The translations under genes and the position numbers were made by a program. This document shows positions 15,678-24,118 of a stretch of 64,000 nt of DNA, in pieces; the first letter of the stretch is position 1, and each line of letters opens with the position of its first letter. The stretch lies in assembly GCA_036383955.1 (NCBI GenBank), contig DASVNH010000117.1, forward strand, positions 1-64,000, written 5' to 3'. The notes below the pieces were generated by a model, which saw only the letters and a program-made list of their open reading frames with translations, did no database searches and was not told where the DNA came from. This DNA comes from JACQFK01 sp036383955. GTDB taxonomy: Bacteria > Planctomycetota > MHYJ01 > JACPRB01.

Positions 15678-16850
15678 ATGAAGCAGATCAAAGTCCTGAT
15701 GATCGGCCAGGGGTTCATGGGCGGCATCACCCATCCCCGCGGCATCCTCGAGGCCAATTACCAGCTCCGGCCCCAGGGCGTCGAGTTCGTCCTCGACTGC
15801 GTCGCCGGCACGAACGCCGAGAAGCTCGCCGTCACCCAGAAGGCCTACGGCTACGCCCGCGTCTCCACCAACTGGGAGAAGGAGCTCGGCAAGGCGGACC
15901 TCGTCGTCGTGACGGCCCCCAACAAGGAGCACCGTCCGATGGCGCTGGCCGCCCTCAAGGCCGGCAAAGCCGTCGTCTGCGAGAAGCCCCTCGCCTGCAA
16001 CCTGGAAGAGGCGCAGGACATGGCGGCCGCCGCCAAGAAGGCCGGCACGCCGACCATGGTCACGTTCTGCTACCAGGGCGCGCCGGGCGCCCTCGAGGCC
16101 CGGCGCCTCGTGCAGGGCGGCGCGATCCTCGGGAAGTCGGGCTACGTCGAGGGCACCTCGGAGTTCCTCCAGGACTGGGGCCGCGGCGGACGCAGCAACT
16201 TCCGCTTCGCCGCCGAGCAGGGCCTGGGCGGCGTCATCGAGGACCTCGGCGCGCACCAGGTCGACCTCGTCCAGTTCATCCTCGGCAAGAAGGTCGTCGA
16301 GGTCTCGGCCCAGACCCGCGTGTACGACGGCGACGGCGAGGATCTCAAGATGATCGCCGGCTCCGACAAGCGCGCGAAAGGGAAGGCCGTCGACGCCTTC
16401 GACGCCGTCGCCAAGTTCGACAACGGCAGCGCCATCACGTTCCGGTCGAACCGGACGTCGACGGGCCACAAGGCCTTCTTCGAGACGGCGCTGCACGGGA
16501 ACCGCGGCGGCGTCGCCTGGGAGCTCGAGGACCAGGCCTACCTGAAGTTCTACTCGCACACGCGGACCGACGGCGCCAAGGTCGCCTCGCGCGAGCGCGG
16601 CTGGACGAACATCCACCTCTCGGATCCGGGCGGCGACGGCCACTCGAACACCGACACCGTGCCGGGCCTGATCAACGGCTACCTGCAGTACTTCCGCTGG
16701 CAGTACCTGCACTTCGGGCTGCAGCTGCTGGGCAAGCCGGACAAGAGCTACGCGGTGCCGACGTTCGCCGACGCCTGCCAGGTGCAGGCGGTCTGCGACG
16801 CGATGTACCGCAGCGGCCTCAAGGACGGCGAGCTCACCAAGGTGAAGTAG
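15678..16850 (+). CDS. Gfo/Idh/MocA-family oxidoreductase
   Basis: 390 residues. N-terminal Rossmann fold with VLMIGQGFMGGITHPRG, then ADLVVVTAPNKEHRPMALAALKAGKAVVCEKPLA, which contains the family EKP motif; Lys is the usual catalytic residue. The second half has GGVIEDLGAHQVDLVQFILG (the conserved D-x-x-x-H substrate pocket). NAD(P)-dependent oxidation of a sugar or cyclitol is expected. Only 2 bp separate it from the upstream TIM barrel; start ATG at 15678 follows the GGTAAGC junction. The operon ends with a strong terminator. Confidence 0.88.
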   Translation: MKQIKVLMIGQGFMGGITHPRGILEANYQLRPQGVEFVLDCVAGTNAEKLAVTQKAYGYARVSTNWEKELGKADLVVVTAPNKEHRPMALAALKAGKAVVCEKPLACNLEEAQDMAAAAKKAGTPTMVTFCYQGAPGALEARRLVQGGAILGKSGYVEGTSEFLQDWGRGGRSNFRFAAEQGLGGVIEDLGAHQVDLVQFILGKKVVEVSAQTRVYDGDGEDLKMIAGSDKRAKGKAVDAFDAVAKFDNGSAITFRSNRTSTGHKAFFETALHGNRGGVAWELEDQAYLKFYSHTRTDGAKVASRERGWTNIHLSDPGGDGHSNTDTVPGLINGYLQYFRWQYLHFGLQLLGKPDKSYAVPTFADACQVQAVCDAMYRSGLKDGELTKVK

Positions 16851-16866
16851 CGCTTCGAGATTCCGG

Positions 16867-16907
16867 AACGGCGCGGGGGTCGCGAGACCCCCGCGCCGTT
16901 TCTTTAT
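16867..16907 (+). terminator. Intrinsic terminator of the cupin/TIM/Gfo operon
   Basis: A 15-bp perfect stem AACGGCGCGGGGGTC (16867-16881)/16886-16900 closed by a GCGA tetraloop, followed by TTCTTTATT. Confidence 0.93.
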
Positions 16908-17002
16908 TACCCCCCGGTAACAGGGCGGACGTCCTCCCCCGAGGGGGCTCCCCCGGGCACGCCGCTTGCTTCTCTTCCGCGGGCGGGTCGCGGGAGGTCT
17001 CC

Positions 17003-17482
17003 GTGCGTCGCGGCTTCACGCTCATCGAGCTGCTCGTCGTCATCGCGATCGTGGCGATCCTGGCGGGGCTGCTTTTCCCGGCCCTCGTGCACGTCTTCAA
17101 CAGCGCGCGCGTCGCCGAGGCCCAGCAGCGGATCTCCGCCCTCGAGCTCGCGATCCACGCCTACGCGAAGGACCGCGGGATCGAGCCGGCGGGCGACGGC
17201 CGGGGCAGCCGCGAGCTCCTGCGGGCCCTGGGAGAGGCGGGGCCGAAGCACGCGCCCTACTATCTCCCGCGGGAGGACGAAGTGACGCCGGGGGGCGACC
17301 TCGTCAATCCCGTCCACGGCGCCGACGCCCCCTCGCCCTTCAACGTCATCCACTACCGGCGCAACGCCGGACTCGCCGCCGGGCCCCGCCCGGGCCAGCC
17401 GCCCGTGCGCAGGGGCATCGCTTTCGACTTATGGTGCGCGGGCCGGGAGGCCGATAGTCTCTGGGGGATCCGCGCCCCGTGA
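17003..17482 (+). CDS. Type II secretion/type IV pilin-like pseudopilin
   Basis: 159 residues from a GTG with SD GGAGGT (16996-17001 region). The N-terminus RRGFTLIELLVVIAI is a class III prepilin signal: cleavage by PilD-type peptidase after Gly, methylated Phe, and Glu at +5. A hydrophobic helix to ~residue 30 continues into the assembly helix, followed by a small globular domain with YLPREDEVTPGGDLVNP. This resembles GspG/GspH-like pseudopilins abundant in planctomycetes as stand-alone genes. No other secretion genes are near. Confidence 0.85.
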   Translation: MRRGFTLIELLVVIAIVAILAGLLFPALVHVFNSARVAEAQQRISALELAIHAYAKDRGIEPAGDGRGSRELLRALGEAGPKHAPYYLPREDEVTPGGDLVNPVHGADAPSPFNVIHYRRNAGLAAGPRPGQPPVRRGIAFDLWCAGREADSLWGIRAP

Positions 17483-17578
17483 TCGCGGATCTCGTGCTAT
17501 AGTTCCAGCGACGCGCCCGGGGGAATCAGGCGACCTCCTTCACGGCGCGTTTTTTTTCGGCACGAGGGGATTAGGGAC

Positions 17579-20500
17579 ATGGCGGAGAGCGGCAAGAAGG
17601 ATCTCGATCTTTCGGCGGCGATCGAGGGCGGGACCCAGCGCACCACGCTGAGCGACCTCGAAAAAAAGGGCGTCCGCAACGTCAAGATCCTCGACGAGAA
17701 GGCGCTCCAGGAGCTCGTCACCCGGGCCGTCGACCGCGTCGTCAACGCGCGGACCCAGACGGTCGAGGAGCGCGAGAAGGTGCTGGCCGACTCCCGCAAG
17801 GAGCTCGACCGCCTGATGAAGGAGCACAAGGCGGCGCGGAGCCGCGCCGAGCTCCTGGAGACCGACAAGAACGAGCTGATCGAGCAGCTCGAGGCGATGC
17901 AGAAGGAGCTCTCGCTGCAGTCGGAGCTGGAGGAGGAGAACCTCCACAAGAAGTTCCTCGAGGGGACCGCCTCGATGGAGAAGCAGGTCGCGGACCTGCG
18001 CGAGAAGCTCAACCGCGAGCTGCAGGAGGAGCGCTCCAAGGTCCGGGAGGCCGACCAGGCCCGGCGCGACGCCGTCCAGCAGATCCTGGTCCTTCAGCAC
18101 GCCGCCGAGGCGGCCGGCCAGGAGCTCCGGAACCTCAAGGAGGAAGTCGTCCGCCAGCGCTCCGAGATCACGCGCCTCAAGGAGCAGGGCGGCTCGGTCG
18201 AGAACGAAAAGAAGGCCGTCGAGGCCGCCAAGCACAACGCCTGGATGCTGGAGAACAAGCTCGCCGACCTCCAGCGGGAGTTCGAGGCCGTCTCCGGGGA
18301 AGGCAAGGCCGGCCGCGCCGAGGCGCGCCAGGCGGCCGCGGAAGTCGAGCGGCTCCAGCAGGAGCTGAAGGCCGCCGAAAGCTTCCGGGCCAAGGCGGGC
18401 GAGCTGGACGCGCTCGTGAAGCGGGTGGAGGAGCTCCGCGCGGAGCTCGAACGCGTCCGCCAGGCGGCGGCCGTCGAATCCGCGGTCCTGAAGGAGCGCG
18501 TGCTCGAGATCGAGCGGCTCGAGGAGAAGGTCGTCGAGGAGCACGGCCGCGCCGAGGCGCTGGCCGAGGCGGGCAGGGGCCTGCGGGACGAGAACGAGAA
18601 GATCCGCCAGGCGGCGGCCGTCGAGTCCGCGGTCCTGAAGGAGCGCGTGCTCGAAGTCGGGCACCTCAAGGCGAAGGTGATCGAGGAGCACGACCGGGCC
18701 GGGACGCTGATCGAGGCCGGCCGGGCCCTGCGCGACGAGATCGAGAAGGTGCGCCAGGCGGCCGCCGTGCAGGAGGCCGTGCTGAAGGAGCGCATGCTCG
18801 AGGTCGAGCACCTCAAGGCGAAGGTCATCGAGGAGCACGACCGCGGCGAGACGCTTGTGGAAGCCGGACAGGCCCTCCGGGACGAGAACGAGAAGCTCCG
18901 GCGGGCCTCGGCCGTCGATTCGGCCGTGCTCCAGGAGCGCGTGCTCGAGGTCTCGCACCTCAAGGAGAAAGTCATCGAGGAGCACGACCGGGCGGAGGCG
19001 CTGAAGGACGTCGAGCGCTCCCTCCGGGCGGAGCTGGACCGCGCGGTGAAGACGATCGCGGAAGTGTCCGCCGTGGAAGCCGAGGCGCGGGGGCGCGTCG
19101 AGGGCTTCCGCGAGCTGGAGCGCGACCTGAAGGCCGAGCTCGCCCGGACGCTCGAGGAGCGCGACCGCGCCCGCGACGACGCCCAGCGGGCCGCCGCGCG
19201 GGCGGCCGAGCTCGAGGCCCGGCTCGCCGAGGCGAAGTCGGAAGCCAAGGGGACGGTCGAGACCGCCCGCCGCGCGGACGCCGAGCGCGGCCGGATGGCG
19301 CGGGAAGTCGAGGCGATGCGCCAGGAGCTCGCCGCCGCGATCGCGCGCCAGGTCCAGCGGGAACAGGACGCCGAGGCGCGGCGCGAAAACGCGGTCGTCG
19401 TGGCCTCCGAGATCCAGAAGATCGAAGACGTCCGCCACGCCGAGGAGAAGGAGCTGGAGCGGCTCCGCGCCGAAGCGGCCGCCCTCCGCTCGCACGAGGA
19501 GCGCCTCCGGGCCGAGCTCGGCGAGGCGAGGATCGACATCCGCAGCCTCTACCAGATCGTCGAGCGGGAGCAGGGCCTGGCCCGCTCCGCGCAGGACGAG
19601 TCGGTGAACCTGCACGCGAAGGCGCTCGACATCCAAAGCCACGTGGGCGGGCTGGAGAAGGCGCTCGCGGAGCTGAGAGGCGTCGCGAAGCCCGACCTGG
19701 CTCCGGAAGTCGAGCGGCTGCGCGAAGCGCTCGCCGAGGAGAAGGAGACCACGCAAAAGCGGCTGAAGGACGTCGCCGCGAAGAAGGCGGCGGAGCTCCA
19801 GGCGGCGCTGAAGAAGGCGGCCGCGGAGCGCGAAGCCCTGGCGGCGAAGAAGGCCGCGGAGATCCAGGCGACGCTGACGCGCGCGCAGGCGGAGCGCCGG
19901 GCGCTCGCCGCGAAGAGCGCGGCGGAGCTCCAGGCGGCGCTGAAGCGCGCGAAGAAGCCGGACCCGCGGATCGCGAAGCTCCAGGCGGCCCTCAAGGCCC
20001 GCAAAGGCGGCCTCGGCTCGCGCCGTCTGGCGAAAAAGCTCGAGGAAGCCCAGGCGGCGCTGAAGCGCGCCCGGAACAAGCCGGCCCGGACGGTCGGCGG
20101 GATCGGGCTCGACGGCCGCGGCCTGCTCGAGGACTTCCTCCGCCGCGTCCAGCTCAAGGAGCTCTTCCAGAAGCACGTGCCCGTCGCGGGCAAGATCGGC
20201 AAGACGCATCCCTCGGAGACGCTGCTGGAGGTCGTCGAGGCGACCGCCGCCGGCCCGCGCGCGGCGAAGCCGCCGGGCTCGCGCCTCGAGGTCTTCGGCG
20301 CCCCCGGCAAGCCCACGCTCGAGGAGCTCAAGGCCTTCCAGTCCAGGCTCGCGCCGCAGGCCGTGCGGCAGATCGAGCGGGTGCACGACGGCCTCCGCCA
20401 TCAGCTGGTGCCGCTGCCGCCGAAGGGCGAGCGGCTCGTCCTGGACCTCGACATGCCCGCGATCGACGTGGGGAAGAAGGGCCGCCTGGGCTCGTACCGG

Positions 20501-21286
20501 CCGCTGGTCTGCTTCGACGGCGCGCGCGGCGAGTTCTGGAAGGCGCGGCTCCGGTCGGCGAAGGGCGACGAGGCCGACGGCGTCCTGCCCTTCCTGCGCG
20601 AGTGCCTGTCGAAAGTCCCGCGCGGCTTCGCGCGCGGACGCGTGCTGCTGCGGCTCGACCCGCGGTTCTTCAGCGAGCCCGTGCTGCGCTTCCTGGAGCG
20701 CTCGGGCGTCGGTTACGTGATGGCCGCGCCGGACACGAAGGAGCTGCGCGCGGCGGCCAAGAAGGCCCCGCTCCGCGAGATTTCCGGCGGCTGGTCGGTC
20801 GGCGAGTTCGAGGCGCGCGTGCATCCGATCCGCGCGACGAAGGGCCGCTTCATCGTGCTGCGGAGGAAGTCGGGCGAAACCCACCTGCTGTGCGCGGACC
20901 GGAAGACGGGGCCCTGGAGGGCCTGGACGGCGCTCGAGGGCCGCGCGGCGGCGCTCGAGGCCGGGCGCGCCCTGGTCGCGGGCTGGGCGGAAAGCCCCCT
21001 GCTGGGCCGGGGACGTCGGGCCCGGACGGCGGCCTTCACGAACCACCTGCTGGCGTCCGATCTCCTCCAGTGGTTCAAGCGCGCGGGCCTGCCGCCGAAG
21101 GAGCAGGAGCGCAGCCAGGAGAGCCTGCGGAAGGACGTCCTCCTGCTCTCGCCGCCGGACGCGAAGCGCCGCGAGTCGACGGTGCTGGTGCTGCCGAAGA
21201 AGGACGGCCGCCGCCGCCTCTATCAGAAGGTGGCGGAGCGCCTCGGCCGCCTGCGCACCTCGGCGCCCTTCAAGCTGGGCCGATGA
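17579..21286 (+). CDS. Giant coiled-coil protein with C-terminal IS1380-like transposase fold
   Basis: 1235 residues. N-terminal ~45 residues are polar (VRNVKILDEKALQELV), then ~800 residues of charged coiled coil including four 49-residue tandem repeats (residues 294-489) and Lys/Ala-rich heptads to ~840. The last ~400 residues follow the layout of an IS1380-family DDE transposase: GLLEDFLRRVQLKELF, TLEELKAFQSRL, LVLDLDMPAID (D956, D958), YRPLVCFDGA, RVLLRLDPRFF (D1027), RSGVGYVMAAP, a Glu-bearing helix (E1120/E1127), and TNHLLASDLLQWFKRAGLP. No terminal inverted repeats or duplicated target site were seen, so the domain looks domesticated. Function unknown. Confidence 0.75.
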   Translation: MAESGKKDLDLSAAIEGGTQRTTLSDLEKKGVRNVKILDEKALQELVTRAVDRVVNARTQTVEEREKVLADSRKELDRLMKEHKAARSRAELLETDKNELIEQLEAMQKELSLQSELEEENLHKKFLEGTASMEKQVADLREKLNRELQEERSKVREADQARRDAVQQILVLQHAAEAAGQELRNLKEEVVRQRSEITRLKEQGGSVENEKKAVEAAKHNAWMLENKLADLQREFEAVSGEGKAGRAEARQAAAEVERLQQELKAAESFRAKAGELDALVKRVEELRAELERVRQAAAVESAVLKERVLEIERLEEKVVEEHGRAEALAEAGRGLRDENEKIRQAAAVESAVLKERVLEVGHLKAKVIEEHDRAGTLIEAGRALRDEIEKVRQAAAVQEAVLKERMLEVEHLKAKVIEEHDRGETLVEAGQALRDENEKLRRASAVDSAVLQERVLEVSHLKEKVIEEHDRAEALKDVERSLRAELDRAVKTIAEVSAVEAEARGRVEGFRELERDLKAELARTLEERDRARDDAQRAAARAAELEARLAEAKSEAKGTVETARRADAERGRMAREVEAMRQELAAAIARQVQREQDAEARRENAVVVASEIQKIEDVRHAEEKELERLRAEAAALRSHEERLRAELGEARIDIRSLYQIVEREQGLARSAQDESVNLHAKALDIQSHVGGLEKALAELRGVAKPDLAPEVERLREALAEEKETTQKRLKDVAAKKAAELQAALKKAAAEREALAAKKAAEIQATLTRAQAERRALAAKSAAELQAALKRAKKPDPRIAKLQAALKARKGGLGSRRLAKKLEEAQAALKRARNKPARTVGGIGLDGRGLLEDFLRRVQLKELFQKHVPVAGKIGKTHPSETLLEVVEATAAGPRAAKPPGSRLEVFGAPGKPTLEELKAFQSRLAPQAVRQIERVHDGLRHQLVPLPPKGERLVLDLDMPAIDVGKKGRLGSYRPLVCFDGARGEFWKARLRSAKGDEADGVLPFLRECLSKVPRGFARGRVLLRLDPRFFSEPVLRFLERSGVGYVMAAPDTKELRAAAKKAPLREISGGWSVGEFEARVHPIRATKGRFIVLRRKSGETHLLCADRKTGPWRAWTALEGRAAALEAGRALVAGWAESPLLGRGRRARTAAFTNHLLASDLLQWFKRAGLPPKEQERSQESLRKDVLLLSPPDAKRRESTVLVLPKKDGRRRLYQKVAERLGRLRTSAPFKLGR
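18458..19045 (+). repeat. Four 147-bp tandem repeats inside the coiled-coil gene
   Basis: Units start at 18458, 18605, 18752 and 18899, each opening with CGCCAGGCGGC-like codons (RQAAAV or RRASAV) and containing L(K/Q)ER(V/M)LEV and KVIEEHDR. They are exact in length and diverged in sequence, so are old in-frame duplications. Confidence 0.92.
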
Positions 21287-21287
21287 C

Positions 21288-21437
21288 GGGAAATCCCAGA
21301 TCCAAAACCCCAAAACCCAACGGCTTCCCCCCGTCCCCCCGGGCCTTCGCCCGCCGAAGCGGGGCGCGCTACGGCCCGCGAAGGCGGGGGGGTAAGGGGG
21401 CGACTCCTTGGGATTTGGGAGTTGGGATTTGGGAGTT
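21288..21437. repeat. Intergenic heptad-repeat element, inverted arms
   Basis: The left arm (21288-21321) is built of AAATCCC/AAAACCC units and the right arm (21409-21437) of GGGATTT-GGGAGTT units, roughly complementary. Between them lies a GC-rich section with CCGCC/GGCGG hairpins. Confidence 0.7.
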
Positions 21438-21443
21438 CGGGCC

Positions 21444-22010
21444 GTGAGGCCTTACGTCACGGTCGTGATCGCGGCGGCGACGGCCGGCGTCTACGTCTGG
21501 CTGGCCTCGCGGCCCGACGCGGTCTTCGACGCCACGCTGCAAGCCTGGGGCGCCCGGCGGGGGGCGTCGAGCCCGATCTCCTTCGTGGCCTCGCCGGTCG
21601 TGCACGCCTCGACGACGCATCTGCTCGTCAACCTGCTGCTCTTCCTGGCTTTCGCGCCGCCGGTGGAGAAGCGCGTGAAGGGCTGGGGCCTGGCGCTCGT
21701 CTACGTGCTCTCGGGCGCGGCGGGCGTGGCCGCGCATCTGGCGCTGGCGCCGGGCGGCGCCACGCTGATCGGCGCGTCGGGAGCGATCGGGGGCGTGCTG
21801 GGCGCGCATCTCGTGAAGCGGCCCTGGGGGAAGATCTCGATCGCGGCCGGAGGGCTCTGGGCGGCGGCGAACCTCGCGGGCGCGCTGCTCGACCGCGGCG
21901 GCTCCACCGGGATCTCCTACCTCAGCCACCTCGGCGGCCTGGCCGCCGGGGCGCTCATCGCGGCCTTGCTTCCTTCCAGCCGCCCCGCAAAGCCGCGGAA
22001 AGGGTCTTGA
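21444..22010 (+). CDS. Rhomboid-family intramembrane serine protease
   Basis: 188 residues from the GTG at 21444, chosen because upstream in-frame codons lie in the repeat element. Six hydrophobic segments. The catalytic Ser is in GASGAIGG (S112) and the His in SHLGGLAAG (H162), with HLLVNLLLFLAF matching the conserved TM2 His-Asn region. Rhomboids cleave TM substrates within the membrane. Its last 56 bp overlap the end of the convergent sulfatase gene. Confidence 0.82.
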   Translation: MRPYVTVVIAAATAGVYVWLASRPDAVFDATLQAWGARRGASSPISFVASPVVHASTTHLLVNLLLFLAFAPPVEKRVKGWGLALVYVLSGAAGVAAHLALAPGGATLIGASGAIGGVLGAHLVKRPWGKISIAAGGLWAAANLAGALLDRGGSTGISYLSHLGGLAAGALIAALLPSSRPAKPRKGS

Positions 22011-23334
22011 CCGTCTCCGCGTAGGCGGGATCGTCGGCGAGGTTCTTCATCTCCCGCGGATCCGCGTCGTGATCGTAAAGCTCGGCGCCGGGAGTCCATT
22101 CCGTGTAGCGCCAGCGCTCCGTCCGCAGGCTGCGCCCCATCCGGTCCTTGCCGCGCGTCACCTGGGTGAAGGCGCCCGACTTCCAGGGCCGCGCGGGGTC
22201 GTCGAGCAGCGGCTTCAGGCTCGTCCCCTCGCAGCTCGCGGGCACCGGCAGCCCGCAGAGGTCGGCGAGCGTCGGGTAGAGGTCCACCAGCTCGGCGAGG
22301 CGGCCGGTCGACTTCCCCCGCGCCTTCATCCCCGGCGCCGCGAGGAAGAGCGGCACGCGCGCGGACTCCTCGAAGAGGCTCATCTTCTGCCACTGGCCGT
22401 GCTCGCCGAGGTTCCAGCCGTGGTCGCCCCAGAACGCGATCACCGTGTTCTCGGAGAGCTTCAGGCGGTCGAGGGCGTCCAGCAGCTTGCCCAGCTGCTT
22501 GTCCATGAGCGTGACCGAGGCGTAGTAGGCCTGGATCATCTCCTTGAGCTGGGCTTCGGCCACGCCGTAGTTCGGGGGCTTGACGCTGTAGGCGATCTCC
22601 GGACGTCCTTCGCGGTCCGCGGCCGGAACCTGGATGGCGTCGAGCGGATAAAGGTCCATGTACTCCTTCGTCGCGACGCAGGGGACGTGGGGGCGGAAGA
22701 ACCCGACGGCCAGGAAGAACGGCTTGTCGCGCTTCTCCTCCAGGACCTTGACCGCCTCGTTGGCGATGAGGGCGTCGGTCTGCTCCTCGTCCGTGCCTTC
22801 GCAGGTGAAATAGCTGAGGGAGCCGCCGATGTTCTTGTTGGCGGGCACGAGGTTGATGACCCGTGCCTCGTCGGTCTTGTCGCGGCCCTTGGGGTTGATG
22901 GTGCGGTCCCAGGAGACGGGGTCGTCGACGCCGTCGGTGCCGATCTGCGTGGGCACGCCGTAGTGGTACATCTTCCCGATGCGGGTCGCGGCGTAGCCGT
23001 TCTGGCGGAAGTGCTGGGGCAGGGTGACGACGTCGGGATGGACGGAGCGGAACTTGGTCAGGTTCTCGAGGACCTTCGTGGTGTCGGGCCGCATCCCCGT
23101 CAGCAGCGACGCCCGGCTCGGGTTGCAGAGCGGGAACTGGCAGTAGGCCCGCTCGAAGCGCAGCGCGCGCGCCGCCAGGCGGTCGATGTTCGGCGTCTTC
23201 ACGAGCGGATGCCCGTAGCAGCCGAGCGCGACGTTCAGGTCGTCGGACGCGATGAACAGGACGTTCAGCCGCTTCGGCGGGGCGTCCTGGGAGAAGACCG
23301 GAAGCGCGAGGAGGAGGGCGGCGAGGATTCTCAT
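21955..23334 (-). CDS. Secreted sulfatase (iduronate-2-sulfatase-like)
   Basis: 459 residues with signal peptide MRILAALLLALPVFSQ. Metal-binding ASDDL (D31, D32) and the formylglycine site CNPSRASLLTG (C70, C-x-P-S-R type, matured by formylglycine-generating enzyme). Later AFWGDHGWNLGEHGQW supplies the second Asp/His metal pair. The VLFIASDDLN start and FFRPHVPC motif fit the iduronate-2-sulfatase/choline-sulfatase branch. Probably removes sulfate from exogenous polysaccharides, as expected of planctomycetes. It follows three minus-strand genes with a 55-bp gap and may be co-transcribed. Confidence 0.9.
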   Translation of the reverse strand: MRILAALLLALPVFSQDAPPKRLNVLFIASDDLNVALGCYGHPLVKTPNIDRLAARALRFERAYCQFPLCNPSRASLLTGMRPDTTKVLENLTKFRSVHPDVVTLPQHFRQNGYAATRIGKMYHYGVPTQIGTDGVDDPVSWDRTINPKGRDKTDEARVINLVPANKNIGGSLSYFTCEGTDEEQTDALIANEAVKVLEEKRDKPFFLAVGFFRPHVPCVATKEYMDLYPLDAIQVPAADREGRPEIAYSVKPPNYGVAEAQLKEMIQAYYASVTLMDKQLGKLLDALDRLKLSENTVIAFWGDHGWNLGEHGQWQKMSLFEESARVPLFLAAPGMKARGKSTGRLAELVDLYPTLADLCGLPVPASCEGTSLKPLLDDPARPWKSGAFTQVTRGKDRMGRSLRTERWRYTEWTPGAELYDHDADPREMKNLADDPAYAETVKTLSAALRGGWKEARPR

Positions 23335-23370
23335 CTCTTTTCTAACCCGTTCGACTCGCCCGCGGTGGCG

Positions 23371-23389
23371 GGCTCGCTCAGGGCGAGCC
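23371..23389. repeat. Small hairpin, REP-like sequence
   Basis: GGCTCGC (23371-23377) pairs with GCGAGCC (23383-23389) around TCAGG. With the upstream TTCGAC (23350-23355) it resembles the widespread TTCGAC...GCTCAGGGCGAGC intergenic repeat. Confidence 0.5.
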
Positions 23390-24118
23390 TCATTTCTTGT
23401 TCAGCCACGCGAACCCCGTCTTCAGGTCGCGAAACGTGGGGCCCGTCCAGCCGTGGCCGCCCTCGTAGAGGAGCAGCTCGGTCCGCGCGCCGGCTTTGTC
23501 CAGCGACGCCTTCGCCTTCTCGGCGAGCGCCAGCGGGCAGATCTTGTCTTCCTTGGAGTGGTAGATCCAGTACGCCTGGTCTTTCGCGGCGGCGAGGTCG
23601 AGGCCGAGCTCGCGGAACACCGACATCGCCACCAGCGCCCCCGCCGTGAAGCGCGGCTTGCTCATCGTGATCGCGTAGGCCGGCGGCCCGCCGCTCGACC
23701 AGCCCATCACGAACGTCCGCTCCGGGTCGATCCGGTGCAGCGTGCCCACCTCCTCGACGACGGAGCGCGCGAACGCCTCCGTCGTGAACTTCATCCCCGT
23801 CACCCGCGACGCCTCCGTCGGCCAGACCACCAGGTTGAACTGGCCCGGCGTCCATTCCACCGCGCGCAGCTGGGCGAACAGGACGTCCTTCGCCGCCGCG
23901 TTCTTCCAAATCCGCTTCACGAAGGGCTGGAACGCCGCGCCGCCGTCCCCGCCCGGCAGGACCAGCACGAGGCCGTAGCCTTTCGCGGGGGGCTCGACGT
24001 CCTTCGCCGGCCCGATGAGCAGGTACTGCTTCTTCGGATCCTTCGCGGCGACGCGCTCGGCGGAGGGGACGTCGGCGACGTCCTCCTGGACCGCGAGCGT
24101 GAGCAGCAGAGCGATCAT
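23390..24118 (-). CDS. Secreted alpha/beta-hydrolase (esterase/dienelactone-hydrolase-like)
   Basis: 242 residues from ATG 24118, which overlaps the upstream stop (ATGA). A short hydrophobic leader MIALLLTLAV, then an alpha/beta-hydrolase core: LVLVLPGGDGG oxyanion strand, VMGWSSGG nucleophile elbow with S141, YWIYHSKEDKICP carrying the acid, and LYEGGHGW with the catalytic His near the end. Small size suits a PHB-depolymerase/esterase-type enzyme. Substrate unknown; the context with a sulfatase and a CehA-like hydrolase suggests breakdown of modified extracellular compounds. Confidence 0.82.
   Translation of the reverse strand: MIALLLTLAVQEDVADVPSAERVAAKDPKKQYLLIGPAKDVEPPAKGYGLVLVLPGGDGGAAFQPFVKRIWKNAAAKDVLFAQLRAVEWTPGQFNLVVWPTEASRVTGMKFTTEAFARSVVEEVGTLHRIDPERTFVMGWSSGGPPAYAITMSKPRFTAGALVAMSVFRELGLDLAAAKDQAYWIYHSKEDKICPLALAEKAKASLDKAGARTELLLYEGGHGWTGPTFRDLKTGFAWLNKK

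Noticed and set aside
18458..19045. CRISPR-like regular repeats
   Set aside because: 147-bp units are coding, in frame, diverged and without unique spacers.
17579..21286. Active IS1380 insertion sequence
   Set aside because: The transposase-like part is fused in frame to a long coiled coil, and I saw no terminal inverted repeats or target duplication around it.
17540..21313. A very long open frame antisense to the coiled-coil gene (and similar antisense frames opposite 33584-37150, 60662-62350 and others)
   Set aside because: They are shadows of high-GC third-position bias: residues are Arg/Asp/Leu/Gly-rich, without motifs or SDs, and the sense genes have clear domains.
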